Positions 24,901 to 36,900 of a stretch of DNA of 64,000 nucleotides are shown here, piece by piece (positions within the stretch are counted from its first letter, which is position 1; every line of letters starts with the position of its first letter). The stretch comes from Beroe forskalii (taxonomy: Eukaryota > Ctenophora > Nuda > Beroida > Beroidae). A program made the translations under genes and the position numbers. The stretch spans positions 620,001 through 684,000 of the forward strand of contig WFMF01000057.1 in the NCBI GenBank assembly GCA_011033025.1, written 5' to 3'. The notes under the pieces are model-generated. The model made no database searches. It was not told the DNA's origin and saw only the letters and a program-made list of their open reading frames with translations.

Positions 24901-27900
24901 TGGCAACATCTACATTCTAAAGTCTACACATATTGCAGACCTCCTCGAAACCATTGTAAATTGCAATTCTAGAAATATTTACAAGCGGTAAAAAGGTTGC
25001 TTCAAACACTTCAAAGTGAGGGTGAAGAAACCCAATGGCCAGTATTTTTGCTTAACAATATAGAAGGCCTGAGGAGATCCTCTCGGATCAGGTCGCAGGT
25101 TTCAATTAGCTAATTTTATGGCCGCGCACACGGTACCAAGACCACGGATCATGGGAATTAAGTTTCTAGCAGTCTAACTTAACACTGAAAAGCTGCGTCA
25201 AATTATCAAATTAGGTGAACTTACGCAACGGCAAGACAATTCAAAAACAGCTGACAACGATAATCACATGATTTTCGAAAGCTCCTGATTTTAAACCAAA
25301 CATATAATAATATAGATTATGTTTGGTAAATTTGGCAGTGAAATGTTATCACTCTCAGTGACAGAGCAACATCATTTGCCCACCACATCGTGTCCTAAAT
25401 GTGACGTCATTTCAGTGTTATAATTTTGAATTAATGAATTGTCTTGCCATTGCGTAAGTTCACCTAATTTGATAATTTAATGCAGCTTTTTAGTGCGAAA
25501 AACTCGGCCCCTGATCGAGACACAATTTTCGTCATAATTTTCCTATGCTACATATTGTGGCGTAACTCCCACAAAAATATCAACCCGGTAGTCTTACGGC
25601 TAGTATTTTCTAAAATTTTGGACATTTTGGGGTACGTTTTTGGCGCGACTTTGCGCGCGCGCCACGTGCACATTTTTCAAGATATCGATCTGAAATTTGG
25701 AAATAAAGTAGAAAATGGTAAAACAAAATACTCTGCGATTTTCAAGTCTCTAGGTCGAAAAATTGTTTTGAACCCCCAAAACCCCCGTAAAACCCCATTT
25801 GTGGGGTTAAACGAATTTTGCGTCCCCTAACTCATTCTGCTCCATATAATACAGCGTCAAAATGCCCAACTAATGGCCTACATCCGAGGCCAAGGAAAAC
25901 GACGATCTGAAATTAGAAGATTCGAAAATTCATTGATGAAATGCCCCATTCCTCAGTTTTGGAAGTCTCTTCAGTTTTTGAAGAATTCTCAGTTTTGGAA
26001 GTCTCTTCAGTTTTTGAAGACTCTTCAGTTTTTGAAGACTTCTCAGTTTTGGAAGTGTCTTCACTTTTTGAGGACTTCTCAGTTTTTGAAGACTTCTCAA
26101 TTTTTGAGACTTCTCAGTTGTTGAAGTCTCATTATTTGTTGAAGACTTCTCAGTTTTGGAAGATCTCTTCAGTTTTTGAAGACTTCTCAGTTTTTGAAGA
26201 TTTCTCAGTCTTGGAAGTCTCTTCAGTTATTGAAGACTTCTCAGTTTTTGGAGACTTCTCAGTTTTTGAAGACTTCCCAGTTTTTGAAGACTTCTCAGTT
26301 ATTGAAGACTTCTCAGTTTTTGAAGACTTCTCAGTTATTGAAGACTTCTCAGTTTTTGAAGACTTCTCAGTTTTTGAAGACTTCTCAGTTTTGGAAGTGT
26401 CTTCACTTTTTGAGGACTTCTCAGTTTTTGAAGACTTCTCAGTTTGGAGCATTTGTTTCAGCCTAGCTTCCCCTGCAGGTGCTGGCAAAACACGAGTTTA
26501 GCGTGAGTCACGAGGAACAGGAGATCCTGAAACTCATCATATCCTCCTCGAGTACCATCAGGTAAATAGGTAATGCGGTAACTCGGCAATCTACCAATCA
26601 GCGGTGCTGAAGCCTCTTGATTATTGGGGGGTTTAATTTCGCAATTTTCCAAATATTTCAGCATATTTCAGATTTGGGGGGGGTTGTTATGAGAATTACG
26701 TTTTTTGAAGCTCTGACAAGTACCAATGCACACCTAGAGTAAATCTCGGGCACATTCGGGCACACTTGGGTCACATTTGGGCACAACCACCTGGGGCACA
26801 CTGAGATGTGCCCAGGTTGTGCCCAAGGCAGATTACCGAGTTACTGGTAATGCTAACCAGCTTCCAGGGGGTCCTTTCTGGGCAGTCTGGAGAAACGCCG
26901 GAGAAACGACCTATTAAGGCGGACTCGCCCTAACCCTAGCGCTAGCGCTAGCCATAACCCTGACACTTACCCTAACCATCGTCTCAATCCTAATCCTTCC
27001 CTGATTAGTTCTTCCATAGATCCGATAAAGCGAGTCCGCCTTAGGTCCGCCGAAGGAAAGTCGGTGTTCCTCCAAACTGCCCCATCCTGAAACGGGACTT
27101 AAGTTAAGACTTAACGGAAAGAACCCCAAGGTCATCATTTCAACTCTTTTAAAACCCTAGAACTATTTTCTGATTGCAGGGGAATTCCTTTGTTTTTGCA
27201 TATGGGGCAATGAACCCTAACCATAAAAAGTAGCTACAAAATATGACGTCATCTTCTCTTGAATTCGATATAATAACAGCGACGTGACATCATCTTTCGT
27301 CCCCAGTTTGCCAGGAGAAACCACTAACATAGACAACTATCGAGCCTCTCTCGGAGCTTTCTCTCTCTTCGAACACGGCCTGCCGGAACTACCTGGCCGC
27401 TCCATACAGGTTAGTGATGGTCAGTTGGTGTAATGGTATCAAGTCTGGCTCGTGATCGAAAGACTCCGGGTTCGATTCCCTGCCATTCCCACTGAAAGGA
27501 GTGGTCAGTCGGTGTAATGGTATCTAGTCTGGCTCGTGATCGAAAGATCCCGGGTTCGATTCCCTGCCATTCCTACTGAAAGGAGTGGTGAGTTGGTGTA
27601 ATGGTATCTAGTCTGGCTCGTAATCGAAAGATCCCGGGTTCGATTCTCTGTCATTCCCACAGGTATAAACGCCGCGCACGAGAAATAGGCGGTCAAACGC
27701 CATCAACTCACTACATCATGATATGATTATGACGCCATCCTACGCGCCTATTTCTCGTGCGTGGCGCATAGTAACACGTGTAATGTGTACACGTGGTTCG
27801 ATCAAATGATCCGTCGAAATTCTCCTAATTTTAACCTCATTAGTTTAAATTAGTTTCTTTTAAGTACCCTTTTGATAAATTGTTTTTCACGGATGAACAC

Positions 27901-30900
27901 ACAATAATCGCCACAATATACGGGTATCAAAACCTTCTTGATTTCAGTTCAATTGAATTTCATTGTGACATAATATGTTGTCTAAAGTAATCTCTTTTCA
28001 CTACCTTTTTGTTGAATTTTTCTTAACTGATGATGAACGCACAAAACCCTCTTGATTTCAGTTCAAAGTTGACTTCAAGTCGGACGCCTCGGACTGCAGC
28101 CCGATGTCCACCTCCCAACAGTCGCTAGTCAGTTCCACACAGAACCTGGTCCCGTGCACCAACTGGAGACGACCCACCCACTGCTTCAGGAAGTGCAGGG
28201 ACAGGATGGCCAGCTTGCTCAAGTTAGTCATAGTCTAATACACCAATAATATTCCAGCTATGTAAGGTCAGTTGGTGTATATGGTTCAAAGTATCGAAAA
28301 AATCAAAGGAGTAAAAAAATTTACCTTGGGGAACGCCCAGGAGGGCCACGCCCATTTTTATCTCTTAGCGCATCAGTGAGAATCCATATCTCAGCTTCTG
28401 AAGGTCGTAGAGAGCCCGTTTTTAGCTCAAACGAATCACGATCATCGTATTTTTATACAATTCTTCATGCAATATCGCCCAAAAATGCCCATATAAAAAA
28501 TTATGGGCCAAAAACTGATTTTTTGGGCAATCGCAACCCACTATTTGACCCATGTTCATATCTCGGCTTCTGAAGGTCGTATAGAGCCCGTTTTTAGCTC
28601 AAACAAATCACAATCATCGTGTTTTCATACAATTCTTCATGCAATATCGCCCAAAAATGTCCATATAAAAAATTATGGGCCAAAGACTGATTTTTCGGGC
28701 ACCCGCAACCCACTTTTTGACCCATATTCATATCTCAGCTTCTGAAGGTCGTATAGAGCCCGATTTTAGCTCAAACGAATCACAATCATCGTATTTTTAT
28801 TTATGCAATTCTTCATGCAATATCGCCCAAAAATGCCCATATAAAACCCACTTTTTGACCCATATTCATATCTCGGCTTCTGAATGTCGTACAAAGCCCT
28901 TTTTTGCTCAAACGAATTGCAATCATCGTGTTTTTATGCCATTAGGCCATTATTCATGAAATATAGCCCAAAAATGCCCATATAAAAAATTATGGGCCCA
29001 AAATTGATTTTTTGGACACTCTACCCATCACCCCAGTGGAATAATATGAGGATTGTGGGAGCGACATTCCCAGCCAAACTTTGTCCAAATCGAAGCAAAA
29101 AAGCCAATTAAGGATGGCAGTTGCCTGACCATAGGTGACAGCAGACACTTACCTGTTGACACAGCTGGTACTTCTTGCCTGACCAACTAGTGACGCTTAA
29201 ATAGGTTACTGTATGAGCTATTGGCGTTTCTTGATCTTACCTGACCTATTGGCGTCTCCTGATCCAACCTGACATACAGCTGGCGTCTCCTGATCCTACC
29301 TGACCTACTGGCATCTCCCGATACTACCTGACCTATTGGTGTCTCCTGATCCTTCCTGATCTACTGGCATCTCCTGATCCTACCTGGCCTATTGGCGTCT
29401 CCTAATCCTACCTGACCTACAGGCTTCTCCTGATTCTACCTGACCAACTGTTGTCTCCTGATCCTACCTGGTCAACTGGCATCTGGACTGATCAAGTAGG
29501 ATCAGGTAAGAATCAACTGGGGGACAGGAAAGGACCAACACGGCATCAAAAGAAGGTTGGCCAGATGAAGGTCAGCCAGTTAAGACTTAAGAGCCATTCG
29601 GCATTCCTGCTTCAATTATGATTGACAAAGGTCAGCCACAATGATCGCCAGAAGACCAGGTTTGTAGTCACTTAGTCACCAAACTAGGCTTGATTTCAAA
29701 GAATATCTTTGCTCAGAATATCTTTCACGAGGTCACAAGGTCGTCTGCGTGGCTAAGGAACAGGTAAGTGCCCCCAGCTTCTTGCGAGGGTCGACTTGTT
29801 GATGAAAAGTGTCCCGTGAAGTCATAATTGAGTTATTAACACTGGGAGAAGTGCTTCTCAAAAGGATGCCGCCAAGGGTCTGGTCAGAATCTGGTTCATG
29901 TAGGAGGGTATTCGGCCAGAAGATCAGGTCAGAATCACCAGAGGGTTACTTGATACTTGATCAGCCGGGATCAGCTAAGAGTCAGCAGTTGGTCAGACAA
30001 GAAGTACCTGCTGGGTCATCAGATAAGTGTCACCAGTGGTTTAGGCAGGATCAGGAGACGCCAGTAGGTCGGGTAGTATCAAGAGACGCCAATAGGTCAG
30101 GTAGAATGAGGATATGCCAGAAGGCTGGGTAGGATCAGGAGATGCAAGTAGATCAGGATTCAGGAATCAGGTAGGATCAAGAGATACCAGAAGGTCAGGT
30201 AGGATCAGAAAAGGCCAGTAAGTCTCATGTGGGATGATCAGGAGATGCCAATAGGTCAGGTAGGATCAGGAAATGCCAGCTGTAGGTCAGGTTCGATCAG
30301 GAGAGTAGGAGACGCCAATAGGTCTGAAGGTAGGATCAGGAAACGCCAATAGGTCAGGCATAGGATCTGTGGGGGTGTACGGTAGAATACATGCAGTGCA
30401 CTAAGATACTTACACACTATGGACAGATATAGCAGCCTTGCAACTCGGAAAAGTAAACTACCCAAGGTTAGGTTGGCAGGATCATTCCAGATGCCAGTAG
30501 GTCAGGTAGGATCAGAAGCCAGTAGGTCAGGTAGGATCAGGAGACGTTAGTAGGTCAGGTACCTATCAAAGCGTCACTAGTGGGTCAGGCAAGTAGTCTG
30601 GTTGTGAGGTGAGAATATTTCGGCTTTTGTTCATTAAAAGATTAGTATGACAACATTGCGATTTGTTGAAGCTGAAACTTCCATCTGCTATGTTATGAAA
30701 CGGGTTGAAAAATGTGTAAGTGAGTGCCCAAAAAATCAGTTTTGGGCCCATAATTTTTCATATGAGCATTTTTGGCCTAAATTTCATGAAAAATGGTATA
30801 AAAAACACGATAATTGCGATTCGTTTGAGCTAACAACAGGCTCTGTACGACGTATAGAAGCTGAATATGAATAATAGGTCAAAAAGTGGGAACTTGCGGG

Positions 30901-33900
30901 TGCCCAAAAAATCAGCTTTTGGACCATAATTTTACATATGGATATTTTTGGGCCATATTGCATGAAGAATTGTTTAAAAATATTATGATTGTGATTCGTT
31001 TGAGCTAAAAGCGGGCTCTAAACGACCTTCAGAAGCCGAGATATGAATATGGGTCAAAAAGTGGGTTGCGGGTGCCCAAAAAATCAGTTTTTGGCCCATA
31101 ATTTTTTATATGGACATTTTTGGGCGATATTGCATGAAGAATTGTATGAAAACACGATGATTGTGATTCGTTTGAGCTGAAAACGGGCTCTCTACGACCT
31201 TCAGAAGCCGAGATATGAATATGGGTCAAAAAGTGGGTTGCGGGTGCCCAAAAAATCAGTTTTTGGCCCATAATTTTTTATATGGGCATTTTTGGGCGAT
31301 ATTGCATGAAGAATTGTATAAAAATACGATGATCGTGATTCATTTGAGCTAAAAACGGGCTCTCTACGACCTTCAGAAGCTGAGATATGGATTCTCACTG
31401 ATGGGCTAAGAGATAAAAATGGGCGTGGCCCTCCTGGGCGTTCCCCAAGGTAAATTTTTTTACTCCTTTGATTTTTCGATACTTTGAACCATATAAAAAC
31501 ACTGTGCAAAGTCTCAGACTTCTTTAAGAATTTGCAGGTTGGTGTGCATAAGTCACCAGACTAGTAGGGTTGAGTGAAGAGCTGCCCATTGCAGCGAAGT
31601 CTCGGGTGAATAAAGTATGGATTACACTTCCTTAACCGTCACTGGCTTGATTGCACTTGGATCTTTTGATTCATGTCATTGGCCCTACGGCTGTTGGAAT
31701 AGAAGTAAAACCTTCTAAATAAGATATTTAAAAAAACAAAAAAAAACCAAGCCATTCACTAAAATAATTTTGCCCGGATTTTGGCCTATTTTAAATCTCA
31801 AGACGTCGGCCAATCAACTTGCGAGTTTACAGTCAGCTTGCACGGTCATTGATCAGTGTTGAATGTACCTGTGGGTAAGGTAACCCAGGTGTCTCGACCT
31901 TTTGAGGCGCGGCGTATTAGTCCGCTTTTTTGCTGCGCGTGACAGCGCGCGAAACGAAAAATAAACAATTGTACTACTCTGTGATAGCACAACCCTGTCT
32001 ACGCCCAATACTACTCGGTTGTTACCCCGGCGCATCTTAGTTACCTTTATAAGGTAGGTCGTCAGACAGGTTCCACAACATGATACCCCAAGCAATGAGA
32101 GTCTGCATCTCCATTTCCACTGCACACCCATCGCCACTCCAATGCAACGCGCACTAAAAAAGCACCCAGGTGCACCGTGATACGCCGCGCCTCAAAGGGT
32201 CGAGACACCACAGTAATAATAATCATCCCCCGTAGGATCTCAGGGGACATCGAACAGACGAACTCGCTGGTTTTCAGTGCAGCCAGTGACTGCGAGATCA
32301 GTAGGGAGGTTTACCAGAGTACCAGCAGTTCAGACAGTGTCAGTGCGGTCGAGCAGTCGTCTTCTAATGTTAACCAGTAAGTTTGCCAGTTAACCAGTAA
32401 GTTAGCCAGTTAATCAGCAGTTCAGAAAGCGTCAGTGCGGTCGAGCAGTCGTCTTCTAATGTTAACCAGTAAGTTAGCCAGTTAACCAGTAAGTTAGCCA
32501 GTTAATCAGCAGTTCAGATAGTGTCAGTGCGGTCGAGCAGTCGTCTTCTAATGTTAACCAGTAAGTTAGCCAGTTAATCAGTAAGTTAGCCAGTTAATCA
32601 GCAGTTCAGACAGTGTCAGTGCGGTCGAGCAGTCGTCTTCTAATGTTAACCAGTAAGTTAGCCAGTTAACCAGTAAGTTAGCCAGTTAACCAGCAGTTCA
32701 GATAGCGTCAGTGCGGTCGAGCAGTCGTCTTCTAATGTTAACCAGTAAGTAAGCCAGTTAACCAGCAAGTTAGCCAGTCAACCAGCAGTTTAGATAGTGT
32801 CAGTGCGGTCGAACAGTCGTCTTCTAATGTTAACCAGTAAGTTAGCCAGTTAATCAGCAGTTCAGACAGTGTCAGTGCGGTCGAGCAGTCGTCTTCTAAT
32901 GTTAACCAGTAAGTTAGCCAGTTAACCAGTAAGTTAGCCAGTTAATCAGCAGTTCAGACAGTGTCAGTGCGGTCGAGCAGTCGTCTTCTAATGTTAACCA
33001 GTAAGTTAGCCAGTTAACCAGTAAGTTAGCCAGTTAATCAGCAGTTCAGTGCGGTCGAACAGTCGTCTTCTAATGTTAACCAGTAAGTTTGCCAGTTAAC
33101 CAGTAAGTTAGCCAGTTAATCAGCAGTTCAGATAGCGTCAGTGCGGTCGAACAGTCGTCTTCTAATGTTAACCAGTAAGTTAGCCAGTTAACCAGTAAGT
33201 TAGCCAGTTAACCAGTAAATTGTAGTTAACCAGTAAGTTAGCCAGTTAATCAGCAGTTCAGATAGCGTCAGTGCGGTCGAACAGTCGTCTTCTAATGTTA
33301 ACCAGTAAGTTAGCCAGTTAATCAGCAGTTCAGATTGCGTCAGTGCGGTCGAACAGTCGTCTTCTAATGTTAACCAGTAAGTTAGCCAGTTAATCAGCAG
33401 TTCAGATAGCGTCAGTGCGGTCGAGCAGTCGTCTTCTAATGTTAACCAGTAAGTTAGCCAGTTAACCAGTAAGTTAGCCAGTTAACCAGTAAGTTAGCCA
33501 GTTAACCAGTAAGTTAGCCAGTTAATCAGCAGTTCAGACAGTGTCAGTGCGGTCGAGCAGTCGTCTTCTAATGTTAACCAGTAAGTTAGCCAGTTAACCA
33601 GTAAGTTGTGAGTTAATCAGCAGTTCAGATAGCGTCAGTGCGGTCGAGCAGTCGTCTTCTAATGTTAACCAGTAAGTTAGCCAGTTAACCAGTAAGTTAG
33701 CCAGTTAATCAGCAGTTCAGATAGTATCAGTGCGGTCGAGCAGTCGTCTTCTAATGTTAACCAGTAAGTTTGCCAGTTGACCAGTAAGTTAGCCAGTTAA
33801 TCAGCAGTTCAGATAGCGTCAGGGCGGTCGAGCAGTCCTTTTCTAATGTTAAACAGTAAGTTAGCCAGTTAACCATTAAGTTAGCCAGTTAACCAGTAAG

Positions 33901-36900
33901 TTAGCCAGTTAACTAGCAAATTAGCAAGTTAACCAGTAGTTTAGCCAGTGGTATAGTATATAAACCAGTGTTTCAGTATATAATAGAGAAAACCAGTCAT
34001 TCAGCTATTTAACCAATAAATTAATAGTCAGTTGCCCAGTTAGCTAATGAATAAACATGTTAACTAGTAGGTTAACCAGTAAGTTAGCCGGTTAACAAGT
34101 TAATAAACATTTTAACTAGGAAGTTAACCAGTAAGTTACCCAGTTTCCCAGTTAAAGAGTTAAGTTAGCCAGTTTACCAGCTCATAATATTTTCAGGTCA
34201 CTACCCAGTATACCAGATGACACCAGTTTGGCGGGTGCCCTGAACCAGTTTGATTTTCTGAACGATGAGAACACTGCTGACGAAGGGAACGACACCGACT
34301 CTATCAACTCTAGCTGGCGAGTGGGCCTCAATACATGTAAGCTGTGTTTCAAGGGTTCATTTTTGCTTATTCTCAAACGCAAGGTTATTTTATTTTCTCT
34401 CTGTATTCAGCTAGCACGCTGATACATAATTATTAGTCTGAATTGACGATCTTGAAATAACTAGAAAAAGTTAGCTACAAAAACACTCAAAGTCATTCCG
34501 TAGAGGTATGTATCTCCGAGGAAAGTTTGGACTTTGGGCATCTGAGAGTCAGCAGTTGTTTTGGGACACTGAGGATTTAGCAAAATTTATTCTAAAACCT
34601 CATTCCCTCATCATATCAGACACACAGTCGAGACAGCAGTGTGGACAGTCTGGTGGGACCGCTGTCCTCCAAACAGCGGTATAAGTCCCTGCCTCACATC
34701 CAGAGGGATGACACCAGCACTCCCGTCAAACGCTCCCACTCCACCATGAGTCCTCTGAGACATGTCTATCCTGGCAAGGTTAGTGCGATTATTAGTTAAT
34801 AACACTCGGCTTCTGCTCGCGCAGCAACTCTGTTAATAACACTCGGCTTATCCTCGCGCAGCAACTCTGTTAATAACACTCGGCTTCTCCTCGCGCAGCA
34901 ACTCTGTTAATAACACTCGGCTTCTCCTCGCGCAGCAACTCTGTTAATAGCACTCGGCTTCTCCTCGCGCAGCAACTCTGTTAGTACACTCGGCTTCTCC
35001 TCGCGCAGCAACTCCGTTAATAACACTCGGCTTCTCCTCGCGCAGCAACTCTGTTAATAACACTCGGCTTCTCCTCTCGCAACAACTCTGTTAATAACAC
35101 TCGGCTTCTCCTCGTACAATAATCTAAATAACATTCCCTAAGTTCGTCAATAACTCTCCCCCAGACCCCGAACTACGAGCAGTACTCGGACGACTCCGAT
35201 ATTTCTGAAGAGGAAGAGGAGGACGGGCAGAATAACACGTTAAAACGACCCCGCTCCTCCACCTCCCCCCACCACCACCATCACCGACTCTACAGCAAGA
35301 AGGAGAAGAACATTGTCGAGGGGCTCGAACACGAGGCGAAGGTGAGAAGAGAGTCAAAGCTGACATTGATCTCTATTCTCTGTCATAAGAAATATTTCAC
35401 ATAAAAAATACCTTGTATGTCAAATTTTGGCTACTTTAAGCTTGATTATGATGCCACTAGGCATAAAATTGAAGTTTTCGTTAGACAGGGTTGACTTACG
35501 AACTGGTTGAAATTCTTTAAATTTCCTTAGTCCTTTTAAATTATTTTAGATAACTTCAAATTTCTTTAATTTTTTAAATTTCTTTAAATTTCATTGGATT
35601 TCTTCAAGTTACTTTAAATTCCCTTAGATTTCTCTAAGTTTCTTTAAATTTCTTTAAATTTCTTTAAATTTCTTAAAATTTCTTTAAACTTCTTTAAATT
35701 TCTTAAAATTTCTTTACATTGTTTAAATTCTTGGAATTCTTGACATGACGAGTCACCTGTAGGTGGAGGAGGGTTCGAGTCAGGACGAGGAGGTGGATGG
35801 TTCGAGTGGGGAGGAGGATGACGAGGGATCAGAGGACATATCCGCCACTCCCAAGCTAGGAGATCAGGGGGACTTGTACCTACAGAGGTGAGTTGTTTGG
35901 TTGCTTTGCCTGGTGATACCAGGCCCGCTGATGCAGCCGTGAAGTGGCTGCGTCAGCTTGAAAGGGTGCGCGTCGCTCGGAAGTGTCTATCATCGATTAA
36001 CAATAAGTGCTGAAAAATGGTGCGAAATGAAAGAAAAATCGTTTAACAAGAAATCAAGCAATATTTGGTTATTCCACCTTTCCTGAAATCTCCCAGCAGT
36101 TGCAGCTCGGAGCTTGAGGACGGTGATCTGATGAACTCCCCCTTACAACAACAGTTAGCGGGTTCGTCCCCCCAACCCCCACCCTCGCAACCCCCTCCTA
36201 TCATTTCCTCTTATTTCCCAGCAGTTGCAGCTCGGAGCTTGAGGACGGTGATATGATGAACTCCCCCTTACAAGAGCAGTTAGCGGTGTCGTCTCCCCAA
36301 CCCCCACCCTCGCAACCCCCTCCTGTCATTTCCTCTTATATCCCAGCAGTTGCAGCTCCGAACTTGAGGACGGTGATCTGATGAACTCCCCCTTACAAGA
36401 GCAGTTAGCGGGGTCGTCCCCCCAACCCCCGCCCTCGCAACCCCCGGGTCTGTACGTGATGCCCCCAACCCCCAACTTCTCTACCCTGGGAGGAGTGGAG
36501 ATGCAGTGGCTCGACACGGTCAACTCCCTCGTGAGTGTTAGTCAAGTTTTTAATGTTTTTTGTGTAAAATACTCACTGACCACCATCACCTATATCTGGC
36601 TGGTGTTAGTCAAGTTTTTAATGTTGTTTTTGTGTAAATATCCACTGACCATGATTCGCTACCTGGCTGGTGTTAGTCAAGTTTTTTGTTTTTTTGTGTA
36701 AATATCCACTGACCACCATCATCCCTTTGGCTGGTGCTTAGTCTTGTCCCTACTTTTATTCTGAGATAGTAGGGTGTTACCCTACCCTCCGCCGAACACC
36801 TGTTTTCTGCAACCCGACCCTCCAAATTTCTGAGTGTTGCGTGCTAGGGATGGGAGAAATCCATCTATTCTGAGATAACAGGGGCACTTCGAACTCCACT

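Noticed and set aside
25873-26501. Overlapping frames on both strands rich in SVFEDF or KTEKSS
   Set aside because: The 18-base repeat unit is a multiple of three, giving open frames on both strands.
28376-31509. Frames beginning MGQKLIFWAPATHFLTHIHI in both foldback copies
   Set aside because: Repeated in every 170-base subunit and on both strands; no transposase or other domain, so a repeat artefact.
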